A DNA stretch of 64,000 nt from assembly GCF_016907655.1 (NCBI RefSeq), contig NZ_JAFBCL010000001.1, forward strand, positions 6,110,001 through 6,174,000, written 5' to 3'. The notes beneath the pieces were generated by a model. The model searched no databases, was not told where the DNA came from, and saw only the letters and a program-made list of their open reading frames with translations. This DNA comes from Saccharothrix algeriensis (GTDB lineage: Bacteria > Actinomycetota > Actinomycetes > Mycobacteriales > Pseudonocardiaceae). Made by a program: the position numbers and the translations under genes. Below are positions 8,340 through 17,351 of the stretch, one piece after another. Positions within the stretch are counted from its first letter, which is position 1. Every line of letters begins with the position of its first letter.

Positions 8340-10082
8340 ATGGCCAAGAACCTCGACCGGCTGCGCCGGTGCCCCGCCTGCTACGCCGACCTCGGCGTGC
8401 CCCCCGCGCTGGACGAGGAGGGCTACCCGCGCCCGCCCAGCCTGTGGCTGCAGGTGCACGGCAGCCAGCCCGGCGACATGCAGTGGCGCGTCGGGCTGTT
8501 CGGCGTCGACCGCTCCTGGGCCTCCGCCGAGTTCCAGGAGCGCCGGATCCGCTGGACCTACCGGATCTGCGGCGACGGCCACGTGTTCCTCGACCACATC
8601 CGCACCACCGGCGCCCGCTACGACCACGAGTGGACGGTGAACCGGTTCGACGTGGCCGCCGCGATCGGCGGCACCGCCGCGGGCAAGAGCTACCTGGTGC
8701 TGCGCACGCTCAGCCAGCAGCTCACCCCGACCGGCCTGGACGCGGTCGACTGGACCGCGGGCGCGACGCAGATCCACCCGCAGACCTCGGACGTGCTGGA
8801 GGAGCACCCGCTCAACGTGCTCGTCGGCCACTACGCCCGCACCGAGGAGGAGGGCCGGCCGATGAACGCCACGCAGCTGGGCGAGATGATGCCGGTGACC
8901 TTCCTCAACGACACGGTGTCCGCCGACCTGGTGGACAAGATCGACGAGATCCAGGAGGCGCACGCGGCGGGCAACGAGTGGGGCAAGCGGATCCGCCAGC
9001 CGATCGTGCGCCGCTACCAGATCGGCGACGAGCGCGTGCTCACCGCCGTGGCCGACCTGCCCGGCGAGCTGTTCGACCAGCGCACCATGCTCGCCGACGA
9101 CCGCCAGCGGCTGCTGCGCAACTACGGCACGCTGATGTGGGTGGTCGACCCGGTGGTCACCAACGAGTTCGCCGGGCTGCTGCCCGGCGACGAGGCGCGC
9201 CGGGTGATGCTCGGCAGCATGCGCCCGGCCACCGACGTGCACACCGACCACGACCGGGTGCGGCGCAAGCGCAACACCGTGCAGGACCGGCTGGCCCGGC
9301 AGCTGGCCGAGCTGTCCGGCACGCTGGCCGTGGACCTCGGCGGCACGCAGCAGGTGCTGGTGTGCGTGACGAAGGCCGACCTGGTCCGGCTCGCGCTGGA
9401 CAACGGCGCGTCGCTGCTGGACCTGGGCCGCGACCCGGACGCCGACGAGTACTCCGGCGACGGGCCGGGCGAGGTGGTCAAGGGCGTCGCCCGCTACCTG
9501 ATCGAGGTGGCCCGGCGCAGCTCGGCCGCGCGGCTCGTGGTCGACGCGGGCGCGCAGGCGGTGGTCGACCGGGTCGTGCAGAACCGGTACGACCACACCG
9601 TGCGCACGCAGGCCGCGCTCCAGCTGGCCGAGTCGCTGGTCAAGCACTACGACAACCCCCGCGCGCTGTGGAACCTGGTGCACCTGGGCCACCGGGACAC
9701 CGTCAAGATCGAGGCCGGGCAGCCGTCGGCGATGTTCCCGCCGGGCCAGATCCCGGTGCCGTCGCTGGACCGGCACCTCACCGAGTCGCTCGTCGTCGGG
9801 CAGGCCCGGGTGCTGCGCACGCGCGACCTGGTGATGTCCGCGCTGACCTGCGGCATCGCCTACGGGCTCGGCTTCGGCGAGCAGATCCAGCAGATGCTCG
9901 ACCAGGAGTGGCGCGAGCTGCGGTTCTTCCTGTGCTCGCCGCTGGGCGCCGTGCCGGTCGCGCCGACCGAGGACGCGGTGCTGTTCCAGCCGCTGGGCAA
10001 GGGGCACTTCACCGACCTGACCGCGCGGTCCGCTGCGCTGTCCCAACTCCTGCTGTGCGTGCTGGGGAGGCTGCGGCCATGA
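8340..10082 (+). CDS. Zinc-ribbon P-loop GTPase (conflict-system / double-GTPase type)
   Basis: 580 aa with a full set of GTPase motifs: Walker A GGTAAGKS at 110-117, switch II-like DLPGE at 239-243 and TKAD at 344-347 (the guanine-specifying NKxD position). The N-terminus has CPAC (11-14) and CGDGH (77-81), a likely zinc ribbon. No membrane helix is seen. Proteins of this kind are paired in actinobacteria with GAP1-domain partners, and the next gene is such a partner, so the two probably form a nucleotide-controlled switch. ATG 8340 follows GGAACGGAGCCCCC. The stop overlaps the following ATG. The GTPase call is from motifs; the biological role (immunity, envelope signalling) is inference. 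Confidence 0.8.
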   Translation: MAKNLDRLRRCPACYADLGVPPALDEEGYPRPPSLWLQVHGSQPGDMQWRVGLFGVDRSWASAEFQERRIRWTYRICGDGHVFLDHIRTTGARYDHEWTVNRFDVAAAIGGTAAGKSYLVLRTLSQQLTPTGLDAVDWTAGATQIHPQTSDVLEEHPLNVLVGHYARTEEEGRPMNATQLGEMMPVTFLNDTVSADLVDKIDEIQEAHAAGNEWGKRIRQPIVRRYQIGDERVLTAVADLPGELFDQRTMLADDRQRLLRNYGTLMWVVDPVVTNEFAGLLPGDEARRVMLGSMRPATDVHTDHDRVRRKRNTVQDRLARQLAELSGTLAVDLGGTQQVLVCVTKADLVRLALDNGASLLDLGRDPDADEYSGDGPGEVVKGVARYLIEVARRSSAARLVVDAGAQAVVDRVVQNRYDHTVRTQAALQLAESLVKHYDNPRALWNLVHLGHRDTVKIEAGQPSAMFPPGQIPVPSLDRHLTESLVVGQARVLRTRDLVMSALTCGIAYGLGFGEQIQQMLDQEWRELRFFLCSPLGAVPVAPTEDAVLFQPLGKGHFTDLTARSAALSQLLLCVLGRLRP

Positions 10083-12484
10083 GCGACTACGTCCTTGTCG
10101 AGTACGGCGACCTGGAGGGCGGCGGGTTCGTCCCGTACGTCGCCGAGGGGCGGCCGGAGCCGCCCGCCCCGTTCACCGCCGCCGCGACCCGGCTGGTGCA
10201 GAACAACGTGCCGCAGCCGCCCGAGCCCGACGACGACGGCCACCGCCACCCGCTGTGGAGCCTGCGGGTGGTCGACGTGGAGGCCGAGCGGCACTGGTGC
10301 TTCGCCGTGCAGGGCCGCGGCGGGGCGTTCGGCCAGGCGGGCATGTGCCAGTTCCTGTTCGCGCCGGTGACCGCGCACCCCGGCGACCTGTGGCACGACG
10401 CGGTGGGGCTGGTCCGCCCGGACGGCCGGCTGGCGCACCCCGGGGCCGGCCCGGGGACCGGGCACTGGCGCCGGCCGCGCGAGGCCGACCGGGTGCGGGC
10501 CGGGCTCGCCGGGCTGTTCGCGGGCGAGGCGAAGGTCGTGCTGGACGGCGAGCCGCTGGACGTGGCGGCGACCGTCGGCGCGCTGCTGTCGGTGGTGCCG
10601 GCGGCCGTGGCGCGCGAGCGCGTGTGGTCGACCTGCCTGGTGCGGCGGCCCACCCAGGACAACCGCCCGATCGTGACCGGCCACTGGCCGGACGCGCTGC
10701 CGGGCGGGAACGAGGGGCTGCGGTCGTGGCTCAAGCGCCCGGCCGAGCGGGGCGCGCCCGTGGCACACGCCCGCGCCGAGCAGGTCGTGGACTGGCTCGC
10801 GCACCGGGGCGCGCTGGGCGAGCGGCTGCCCGACCACCTGGCGGAGCTGCCCGACCTCGACGCGCTGACCGCGGCCGTGGTGCGCACCGAGCTGGACTTC
10901 GAGCTGCCCGACGTGGGCGGGATGCTCGCGCTGCACGACCAGCGGCTGCTCCTCGGGCGCGGGCTCGAACTGCTCGGCGAGTGGGTCTCGCACAACCCGC
11001 TCCAGGCGGTGCGGCACCTGGTCGACCCGCTGCCGGCCGCGCACGAGCACGCCGTGTTCGACGCGCTGCTGGACGAGCACGTCCAGGCCGCGCCGGGCGC
11101 GAACCCGGCGCTGTTCCCGCCCGCGGCGAGCGTGGTGCCGGGGTGGGCGGAGAAGCTGGTGCCGCTGCTGAAGGGGCGGTTCACCCACGGGCAGCTGGTG
11201 GACTTCGTGCGCGACTACCTGATCGCGCCGGGCCGGCCGCTGCACGGGGCGGACGCGTACCTGGCGCACGAGGGGTGGTTGACGTCGCTGGGCGTGCCGC
11301 CCGGCGACCCGTCGCTGGGCATCTACGAGGTGCCGACCCGGCTGATCGCCGAGGAGCTGGGGCGGACCGGGCAGCTGAGCGCGACCGGCCGGCGGTTCCT
11401 GCTCGGCGCGGTGGACCCGGTGGGCGAGGCGAAGCGGGTCGTGGACCAGCACGCGACGGCGCCGCCGGCGGTCGTGGCGGAGCTGATCGGGTTGTTCGAC
11501 GACCGGGCCCGGATCGCGGCCGTGCTGGACCACGCGCTGGACCGGGGGCTGCCGGGCGGCGGGCACCGGTGGGCGGAGGAGTGGCTGGCCGAGGTGCACG
11601 CGCTGGCCGACCGGTCGCGCAAGCCGGCCGTGCTGTCCGCGGCGCTGGGCTCCTTCCGGCGGGAGGGCCTGCCGCCACCGCCGCCGCTGCTGGTGCTGGG
11701 GTTGCGCGCGGCGGCCAACCGGAACGACCCGTCGTCGGAGGCTTACTGGGTGCTGACGCAGGCGGCGGCGGCGCTGGAGGAGGCGCCCGGGCGGCGGTCG
11801 GCCAGGTCCGCGCCGTCGTGGTCGGACGGCTCCCGGGCCGCACCGGCTCCGGAGGTCCGGGCCGCCTGGTCCTCGACGCCCGCCGGCGCCGCGCCCGCGC
11901 CGACCGCCGCCGCGGTGGGGGAGAAGCCGCGCAAGTCGCGGGGGTTCTTCCGGCGCAAGAAGCAGGAGGGCGGCGCGTTAGCGGTCAAGTCCTCTGTGGA
12001 CGGTCGGTCGTCCGGCCCGGGTCACCTCGCCCACGCCCAGGGGCAGCACCAGGGCGCCCAGTCGGCCGTGGGGCAGCACCAGGGCGTCGTCGGCTCGCAC
12101 CAGCCTGCCGCCCCGGCGACGGGCTGGCCCTCGACCGCCCCGTCCACCGCGGCCTCGCACTCGGCTGCTTCGCACTCGGCTGCTTCGCACTCGGCTGCTT
12201 CGCACTCTGCTGCTTCGCACCAGGCCGCACCGCCCTCGGCCGACCGGGACGACGACCGGTTCGCCAAGCCCGTCGAGCGATCCGCCGGCACGTCCACCGC
12301 GGGCGGGCCGGGCGCCGACGGCAAGCGGCCCTGGCGGTCGGCCGGCGCCCGGCCGGTCCGCCGCGCGGTCCTGCCCGGCCTGTCCGCGCACTGGCCGCTG
12401 ATCGGCCGGCTGGTCGGCGTGCTGCTCGTGATCGCCCTGCTGGTCGGCCTGTTCCTCGTCGTCGACTACATGATGCACCGATGA
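10079..12484 (+). CDS. GTPase-associated protein (GAP1-like) with C-terminal membrane anchor
   Basis: 801 aa. The N-terminus (YVLVEYGDLEGGGFVPY, then HWCFAVQGRGGAFGQAGMCQFLF) matches my memory of the GAP1-N2 domain that accompanies bacterial GTPases, followed by a long helical middle region. After residue about 630 the protein turns into a low-complexity Ser/His/Gln/Ala tail with five copies of a SAASH-type pentapeptide and ends in one transmembrane helix (GVLLVIALLVGLFLVV). A rare TTA leucine codon lies at 11978-11980 (codon 634), exactly where the tail begins; in actinomycetes such codons make expression dependent on the bldA tRNA. It overlaps the GTPase stop and the next start. Domain name from memory; pairing with the GTPase is seen directly. 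Confidence 0.72.
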   Translation: MSDYVLVEYGDLEGGGFVPYVAEGRPEPPAPFTAAATRLVQNNVPQPPEPDDDGHRHPLWSLRVVDVEAERHWCFAVQGRGGAFGQAGMCQFLFAPVTAHPGDLWHDAVGLVRPDGRLAHPGAGPGTGHWRRPREADRVRAGLAGLFAGEAKVVLDGEPLDVAATVGALLSVVPAAVARERVWSTCLVRRPTQDNRPIVTGHWPDALPGGNEGLRSWLKRPAERGAPVAHARAEQVVDWLAHRGALGERLPDHLAELPDLDALTAAVVRTELDFELPDVGGMLALHDQRLLLGRGLELLGEWVSHNPLQAVRHLVDPLPAAHEHAVFDALLDEHVQAAPGANPALFPPAASVVPGWAEKLVPLLKGRFTHGQLVDFVRDYLIAPGRPLHGADAYLAHEGWLTSLGVPPGDPSLGIYEVPTRLIAEELGRTGQLSATGRRFLLGAVDPVGEAKRVVDQHATAPPAVVAELIGLFDDRARIAAVLDHALDRGLPGGGHRWAEEWLAEVHALADRSRKPAVLSAALGSFRREGLPPPPPLLVLGLRAAANRNDPSSEAYWVLTQAAAALEEAPGRRSARSAPSWSDGSRAAPAPEVRAAWSSTPAGAAPAPTAAAVGEKPRKSRGFFRRKKQEGGALAVKSSVDGRSSGPGHLAHAQGQHQGAQSAVGQHQGVVGSHQPAAPATGWPSTAPSTAASHSAASHSAASHSAASHSAASHQAAPPSADRDDDRFAKPVERSAGTSTAGGPGADGKRPWRSAGARPVRRAVLPGLSAHWPLIGRLVGVLLVIALLVGLFLVVDYMMHR
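12153..12227 (+). repeat. 15-bp tandem repeat in the GAP1-like gene
   Basis: Five tandem 15-bp units, consensus CTTCGCACTCGGCTG, encode SHSAA-type pentapeptides in frame. Length changes by whole units keep the frame, so the linker before the membrane helix can vary among strains. Confidence 0.9.
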
Positions 12485-13683
12485 CCACCGGAGTCCCGAT
12501 GACCACCGCCCCGTCCGCGCCCGTGCCGGAGTCCGCCGCCGACCAGGTGGGCCGACTGGTGGACAAGGCCCTGGCCGACCTCGACCGGATCACCGGCTCG
12601 GCGCCCGCGACCCGACCGGCGCACCTCGCGCAGCTCGACGCCGTGCTGCGCGAGGGCGTGCAGCAGGCCCGCCAGTTGGAGGGCGGCTCGACCGCCGTCG
12701 ACCGCGACTCCGACCTGTGGCGGCTGCGCGAACCCGGCTACCTGCGGGGCATCTGCGACCACCCGGTCGACCGGGCGGGCAGCACGCTGCCGCTGTGGCC
12801 GGTCGTGCTGACGTGGGGCGCGCTGGCCTACGCGGAGTGGAACTTCCTGCAGGACCACCGGGCCACGCCGGTCGCCCAGCGGCCGTCGTTCTTCGCCGAC
12901 TGGATGTCCCAGCCGCTGCTGCGCGGCCCGTTCGGGCTGTCCCTGGCGATCGTGGTGACGGTGCTGATCATCATGGTCCGCTACCGCAAGCCCGCGCGGG
13001 CGCAGTCCGTCGCCGACGAGGTCGACCGGATCGCGCACCGGCTGGAGGTGGACCTGCTCCGGCCGCTGACCGTGCTGCGCGCCCGGCTCGGCCCGGTGCG
13101 GGTCGAGGAGCACGCCCGGCAGGCCGCGGTCGAGCTGGCCGCGTCCGCCCGGCTGTTCACCACCGCGACCGCGAAGCTGGCCGACTCCACCGCCGTCGTC
13201 GACCGGCTGGTGTCCGCGGTGGAGCGCATGGTCGCGGCGCTGCCCGACCTGGGCGAGCAGTCCGGGAAGCTGGACGAGGTGCGCGCCCGGCTCGACCGCA
13301 CCGCGCAGGTGATCACCACCCAGCTCGACCCGCTCGCGTCCGTGGTCTCGGACGTGACCGACGCCGCCGAGTCCGCCAGGACCGCCGTCGACCGCTCGGC
13401 GGAGGTCCTGCTGCGCGCCGAGGGCGGGTTGGCCGAGGCCCGCGAGGTCGCCGACCGGCACGACGGCCACCGGCAGGCGCTGGCGCAGGCGCAGCAGCCG
13501 TTCGCCGACGTGGCGGAGGTCGTGTCGGCGGCGGCGGGCAGGCTCGGCGACACGGCGTCGCTGCTGCAGGAGACCGTGACGCAGCTGCGGGCGACCGTGG
13601 ACGGGGTCAACTGGCTGGCGATGGTCTCCGACGGCCTGCGCGACGCCGAGGAGCGCCACGGCGGCAACGGGGCGGTGCGCTGA
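12481..13683 (+). CDS. Coiled-coil membrane protein of the GTPase/kinase operon
   Basis: 400 aa. Two hydrophobic segments (about 105-120 and 155-175) frame a short loop; the C-terminal 220 residues are alpha-helical heptad-like sequence rich in Ala, Asp, Val and Leu (VDRLVSAVERMVAALPDLGEQ and similar), predicting a long coiled coil. No enzymatic motif is visible. ATG at 12481 overlaps the previous TGA; ATG 12499 is an equally readable alternative. Position between the GAP1-like protein and another small membrane protein suggests a scaffold or oligomerisation role in a membrane complex. Function unknown. Confidence 0.75.
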   Translation: MTTGVPMTTAPSAPVPESAADQVGRLVDKALADLDRITGSAPATRPAHLAQLDAVLREGVQQARQLEGGSTAVDRDSDLWRLREPGYLRGICDHPVDRAGSTLPLWPVVLTWGALAYAEWNFLQDHRATPVAQRPSFFADWMSQPLLRGPFGLSLAIVVTVLIIMVRYRKPARAQSVADEVDRIAHRLEVDLLRPLTVLRARLGPVRVEEHARQAAVELAASARLFTTATAKLADSTAVVDRLVSAVERMVAALPDLGEQSGKLDEVRARLDRTAQVITTQLDPLASVVSDVTDAAESARTAVDRSAEVLLRAEGGLAEAREVADRHDGHRQALAQAQQPFADVAEVVSAAAGRLGDTASLLQETVTQLRATVDGVNWLAMVSDGLRDAEERHGGNGAVR

Positions 13684-14177
13684 TGCGCAGGCGGCGGCGC
13701 GTCGTCGAGGCGGGTCCGCTGGGCGCGGCGGGCTGGCTGTTCGCGGAGCTGGCGCTGCTGCTCGTGGTGGTCGTGGCCGGCTCTGAGGCCCCGCCGGTCG
13801 CGGCCCCGACGACCGCGGCGCCGCCCCCGACCACCCCGGGCGGCCCGCCCCCGACCGAGGGCCTGTCGCTGACCACGGTCAAGTTCGTCATGCCCGTCGT
13901 GCCGGACGCCGAGGCGGCGCAGCGGTTCAGCGCGCTGATGACCGAGCGCATCGGCCCGGACGGCAAGGTGGGCCTGGTGCTGCTGTTCGGCATCTCGCCG
14001 ACCGGCAACCTGTCCGACGGCGCGCGGGTGTCGGGGCACCTCAAGGGCCTCATCGAGGCCGTGGACATCCCGCAGCTGCGCACCCGCAACGACATCCGCG
14101 CCTACATCGGCAGCGGCAACGACGGCCTGGGCGGCGAGACGCTGGTCGAGCTGTTCCTGCTGAACGGGCCGTCGTGA
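13683..14177 (+). CDS. Small single-span membrane protein
   Basis: 164 aa. An Arg-rich start (MRRRRRVVEAGPL) leads to one transmembrane helix (WLFAELALLLVVVVAGS), a Pro/Thr linker and an extracytoplasmic alpha/beta domain with VGLVLLFGISPTG and a terminal LVELFLLNG strand. By topology the C-terminal domain should face outside, the same side as the transpeptidase of the first gene. It overlaps both neighbours (TGATG and GTGA). No family recognised; a peptidoglycan-facing or periplasmic sensing domain is possible. Confidence 0.7.
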   Translation: MRRRRRVVEAGPLGAAGWLFAELALLLVVVVAGSEAPPVAAPTTAAPPPTTPGGPPPTEGLSLTTVKFVMPVVPDAEAAQRFSALMTERIGPDGKVGLVLLFGISPTGNLSDGARVSGHLKGLIEAVDIPQLRTRNDIRAYIGSGNDGLGGETLVELFLLNGPS

Positions 14178-14869
14178 TCCGGTTCCTCCGCCGCCGCAGG
14201 CGCCCCGCGCCCCTCATCCCGCCGCCGCCCCCGCGGGAACCGGTGGTCCGCACCGGCGTGGTGATCGTCGACGGCACCCCGCACGACGTCGCCCCGGCGC
14301 TGCGCGCCGCCCTGCTGCCCACCGGCCTGCCCACCGAGGTCATCGACCCCGGGGACCTGGACACCGGGGCCGACGTGGTGGTCCTCCTGCTCCCCGTGCG
14401 GTCCAGGCGACCCCTGTCGCCGACGGCGACCGACGCCCTCTCCCTCCTCGGCGGCTTCGCCGCCACCCCCGGGACCTCGTTCCGCAGCCGCATCGTCGTG
14501 GCGTGGCACCTCCGCGCCGAGGCCCGCCGCGAGCTGTCCGCCCCGCGCACCGACGGCCGCCTCTGGAACGCCGGCGACCTCCTGCTCGGCACGTCGTGGA
14601 GCCGCGAGCTGGCCCACCACCGCGGCGACGAGCCCGAGGCCGTCCGCTGCCGCAGCGGGCGCGTGGAGCGCATGGTGACCTCGCCGACCCACCACCGCCT
14701 GGGCCTGACCGTGGCGGGCGAGGTCCTGCGCACCCTGCGCGCCCTGGACCCCCACCTCCTGCACACCCTCTGCGTCGAGGTCCCCGACCACTCCGCCACC
14801 CCCACCCTCACCTGGACCGGGGCCCCCGCCGTGGCCGCCACCGTCCGCACCCGCCTGGCCGCCCCCTGA
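14174..14869 (+). CDS. Unknown protein, last gene of the operon
   Basis: 231 aa, basic and proline-rich start (MIRFLRRRRRPAPLIPPPP) then an alpha/beta domain with hydrophobic strands VVRTGVVIVDG, DVVVLLLPV and SRIVVAWHL. The fold resembles a small Rossmann-like or hydrolase-like unit but no catalytic motif is clear and there is no transmembrane helix. GTG at 14174 overlaps the preceding stop (GTGA). It ends the operon, 55 bases before a convergent gene. Not recognised. Confidence 0.65.
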   Translation: MIRFLRRRRRPAPLIPPPPPREPVVRTGVVIVDGTPHDVAPALRAALLPTGLPTEVIDPGDLDTGADVVVLLLPVRSRRPLSPTATDALSLLGGFAATPGTSFRSRIVVAWHLRAEARRELSAPRTDGRLWNAGDLLLGTSWSRELAHHRGDEPEAVRCRSGRVERMVTSPTHHRLGLTVAGEVLRTLRALDPHLLHTLCVEVPDHSATPTLTWTGAPAVAATVRTRLAAP

Positions 14870-14924
14870 CCCCGCCGGACCACTCGGTGGGGGGCGAGGG
14901 CGACCTCGACGTCCTGCCGGGCGT

Positions 14925-15554
14925 TCAGGCCGACGTGCGGGCGCCCCCCGACGGCCGCTCCTCCAGCGCCGGCAGCACGCGCAGGCGTTCCAGGAGGGCG
15001 AGCAGCGCCGTCCGGTGGGTGCTCAGGTCCGGGTACTTCAGGTGGGCGGCTCGGAGCTGCGCGCAGAGCTCGCCCGGGATCCCCGGCCCCAGCCCTCCCC
15101 GGACGACCTCGACCAGCACGTGCACGGTCGCCCGGGACATCTCCTCCGCTGCTTCCCGGACCTCCTCCAGCACCTGGCGCGTCGGTGCGTCGCAGAGGGG
15201 TTCGAGGGTGTACACGGCCACCTCGAACTCGGTTTCCTTGGTCTGGAAGCGGTCCAGGGCTTCCGCGTAGGTCGACCCGAAGAACTGCTGCACCTGCTCG
15301 AACGGCATCCCGCGCGCGAGCCCGAAGTGCTGGCGCGTGTCGTACAGGTCGTTCAGCAGGTTCTTCGTCGCGGCGTAACAGGTCAGGAAACGACTGGTCC
15401 GCAGCGCCTCGACGGAATCGCCCATCGCGAGCGAGTCGATCGAGTGGGATTGCACGACATTGCGGAACGTGCCACCGGAAATGGTGTTGAACGTCGCTTC
15501 GCGTGCCGCGCCCGCCAGGGGGCGGGGCGGGTTGCCGTCGTGCTCGAGGGTCAT
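14925..15554 (-). CDS. Helical protein with an N-terminal NTISGGTF/NVVQ motif
   Basis: 209 aa. The start region carries ATFNTISGGTFRNVVQSHSI, a short beta-rich motif that I recall at the N-terminus of actinobacterial conflict-system and regulatory proteins (usual form N-x-I/M-S-G-x-x-x-G-x-V-V-Q). The remainder is alpha-helical (ALRTSRFLTCYAATKNLL, LEEVREAAEEMSRAT) with no enzyme motif. ATG 15554 has an AGGAG site; the longer upstream frame is compositionally unlike coding sequence. It converges with the GTPase operon and diverges from the streptogrisin gene. A related motif begins the protein at 62079. Function unknown; a signalling adaptor is a guess. Confidence 0.65.
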   Translation of the reverse strand: MTLEHDGNPPRPLAGAAREATFNTISGGTFRNVVQSHSIDSLAMGDSVEALRTSRFLTCYAATKNLLNDLYDTRQHFGLARGMPFEQVQQFFGSTYAEALDRFQTKETEFEVAVYTLEPLCDAPTRQVLEEVREAAEEMSRATVHVLVEVVRGGLGPGIPGELCAQLRAAHLKYPDLSTHRTALLALLERLRVLPALEERPSGGARTSA

Positions 15555-16092
15555 CAAGGGCTCCTGGCGCTCTTCAGCCGATGGGGGAGGTGGACATGCG
15601 GTCGGGCCACCCCGGCGGGACGTCACTTTGCGGCGTCCGCGGAGAGTGGACCTCGTTGTTCCGGGAACGTTGTCGCGGTTCTGCGACCGTATCGGGAATT
15701 CGGTGCGGCGCTGTCCGCAAAAATGCCTTGACTTCGGGTTCGACGGATGGCGGTGTTGGAACGCGGCCCCGGAGGACCCGGCTGGTCGCGGGGAGGGCGG
15801 CGCCGGCGACTCGGGACCCCGCCCGGCGGGCTCCCGCACCGCGCACCCGGCCGTTCCCTCCGGCGCCCCGGCCGGGGCCCGGACCGGTCGGGGTATTTCG
15901 TTTTCAAGGTCGGGGCAATCCGCCTGTGAAACGCGCGTCGTTGCCCCGGCCGACCCGCGCGGGGCAGAGTTGTCGGCACGGCGGGAGGAATCCCGTCGGC
16001 CGGGGACGGGTCATCGATTGCTGGCAGGCGATTCTTTTCGCGTGCCCAATCCCCCTTGCCGTGGCCCGCCCCGGTTGCGAAAGGTTGTCACC
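15555..16092. other. Intergenic region between divergent genes
   Basis: 538 bases with several AT-richer islands (near 15650-15740 and 15890-16030) compared with the coding surroundings, consistent with promoters for both flanking genes. No gene with good codon bias or protein similarity is visible. Confidence 0.4.
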
Positions 16093-17286
16093 GTGTTCCG
16101 AAACCGTGTGCTCGGCGCCGCGGCCATTTCCTGCCTGGTCCCGCTGTCCCTGCTGGCCGGCGGTGCGACGGCGTCGGCCGCCGGCTCCGACTACCAGCCC
16201 GAGATGGTCGCCGCGCTGGCCCGCACCCTGGGCGTCAGCGACACCGCCGCCGTGCAGCGGCTCGACAGCGAGGCCGCCCAGCAGCGCAAGCTCTCCGACC
16301 TGGTGGGCAGCGGTGTGCGCGTCGACGGGGCGTTCTTCGACCAGTCCGGCACGCTGACCGTGAACGCCGACCGGGCGGGCGCGGCGAAGGCCCGCTCGGC
16401 GGGGCTGGCGGCCCGCACGCCCGCCCGCGGCGAGAAGGCGCTGAACGACGTGCAGGCCGACCTTGACCGGCTCGCCACCCGGCAGGCGCCCGCCGGGGTC
16501 GCCTCGTGGGGCGTCGACGTGGCGTCCGACGTGGTCACGATCCAGGTCACCGACCCGACCGCGGCGCCCGCGCGGTCGTTCCTCGCCGAGGCCGCCAAGC
16601 ACGGCCCCGCGGTCCGCGTCGAGCGGGTCGCGCAGCCGCTGAGCACCCAGGCGGCGATCTACCCGGGCAGCAAGATGACGATCAACGGCGGCTCGGGCTA
16701 CTGCTCGGTCGGGTTCGGCGCGCGGTCCGGCTCCGGCGCGCAGTACCTGGTCACCGCCGGGCACTGCGTCACGGGCCTGCCCACGCTGCACTACGACGGC
16801 GCCCGCTTCGCCAAGGGCGCCGCCACCCGCTACGCGCTGGGGCGCGACAGCGTCGACATGGGCGTGGCGAGGATCGACTCCGGGAACTCCATCACCACCA
16901 AGGTGGGCACCTGGGGCGCGGCCGGCCTGATCACCGTCAAGGGCGGCTCGCGCGGCGCGGTCGGCGCGTCGCTGTGCAAGTCCGGCGCCACGAGCGGCTG
17001 GACCTGCGGTTCCATCACCGGTTACAACCAGACCGTCACCTACGTCGACCCGAACGGCGGTCCCTCGACCGTGGTTCGCGGTCTCGGCAAGTCGTCCGTC
17101 TGCACCATGGGCGGCGACAGCGGCGGCGCCTACATCTCGGGCAACCAGGCCCAGGGCATGACCTCCGGCGGGCCCACCGGCCAGCAGTGCGCCTTCAACG
17201 GAGGCGCGCAGGGCGGGAAGTCCTCGTACTTCCAGCCGCTCGGCGACACCCTGTCCCACTACGGGCTGACCCTGAACGTGGGATGA
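16093..17286 (+). CDS. Streptogrisin-type secreted serine protease (S1 family) with pro-domain
   Basis: 397 aa. A signal peptide (about 1-32) precedes an alpha-lytic/streptogrisin-type pro-region (to about residue 190) and a chymotrypsin-fold protease. The triad is visible: His224 in TAGHC, Asp255 in DSVDMG and Ser343 in GDSGG. Paired Cys residues (YCSVGFG and GHC; CKSG and WTCG; VCTMGGD and QQCAF) match the disulfides of this group. The pro-region assists folding and is removed autocatalytically. GTG 16093 follows GAAAGG. A strong hairpin closes the gene at 17303-17340, so it is monocistronic. Its role is extracellular protein degradation. Confidence 0.92.
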   Translation: MFRNRVLGAAAISCLVPLSLLAGGATASAAGSDYQPEMVAALARTLGVSDTAAVQRLDSEAAQQRKLSDLVGSGVRVDGAFFDQSGTLTVNADRAGAAKARSAGLAARTPARGEKALNDVQADLDRLATRQAPAGVASWGVDVASDVVTIQVTDPTAAPARSFLAEAAKHGPAVRVERVAQPLSTQAAIYPGSKMTINGGSGYCSVGFGARSGSGAQYLVTAGHCVTGLPTLHYDGARFAKGAATRYALGRDSVDMGVARIDSGNSITTKVGTWGAAGLITVKGGSRGAVGASLCKSGATSGWTCGSITGYNQTVTYVDPNGGPSTVVRGLGKSSVCTMGGDSGGAYISGNQAQGMTSGGPTGQQCAFNGGAQGGKSSYFQPLGDTLSHYGLTLNVG

Positions 17287-17302
17287 CCTCTGAGTGACGA
17301 CA

Positions 17303-17340
17303 TGAACACCGATACCTCCGAAAGGGGGTATCGGTGTTCA
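17303..17340 (+). terminator. 17-bp stem with GAAA tetraloop
   Basis: Arms TGAACACCGATACCTCC and GGGGGTATCGGTGTTCA pair perfectly except for one T.G wobble, closed by a GAAA loop. It lies 17 bases after the protease stop and 12 bases before the -10 element of the next gene, so the same DNA palindrome could also serve as an operator. Confidence 0.8.
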
Positions 17341-17351
17341 CCACTTCGGAT

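Noticed and set aside
5565..10046. Very long antisense open frame opposite the GTPase/kinase operon
   Set aside because: High GC makes antisense frames open; the product is His/Arg/Gly/Gln-rich without domains and lies over genes with clear motifs.
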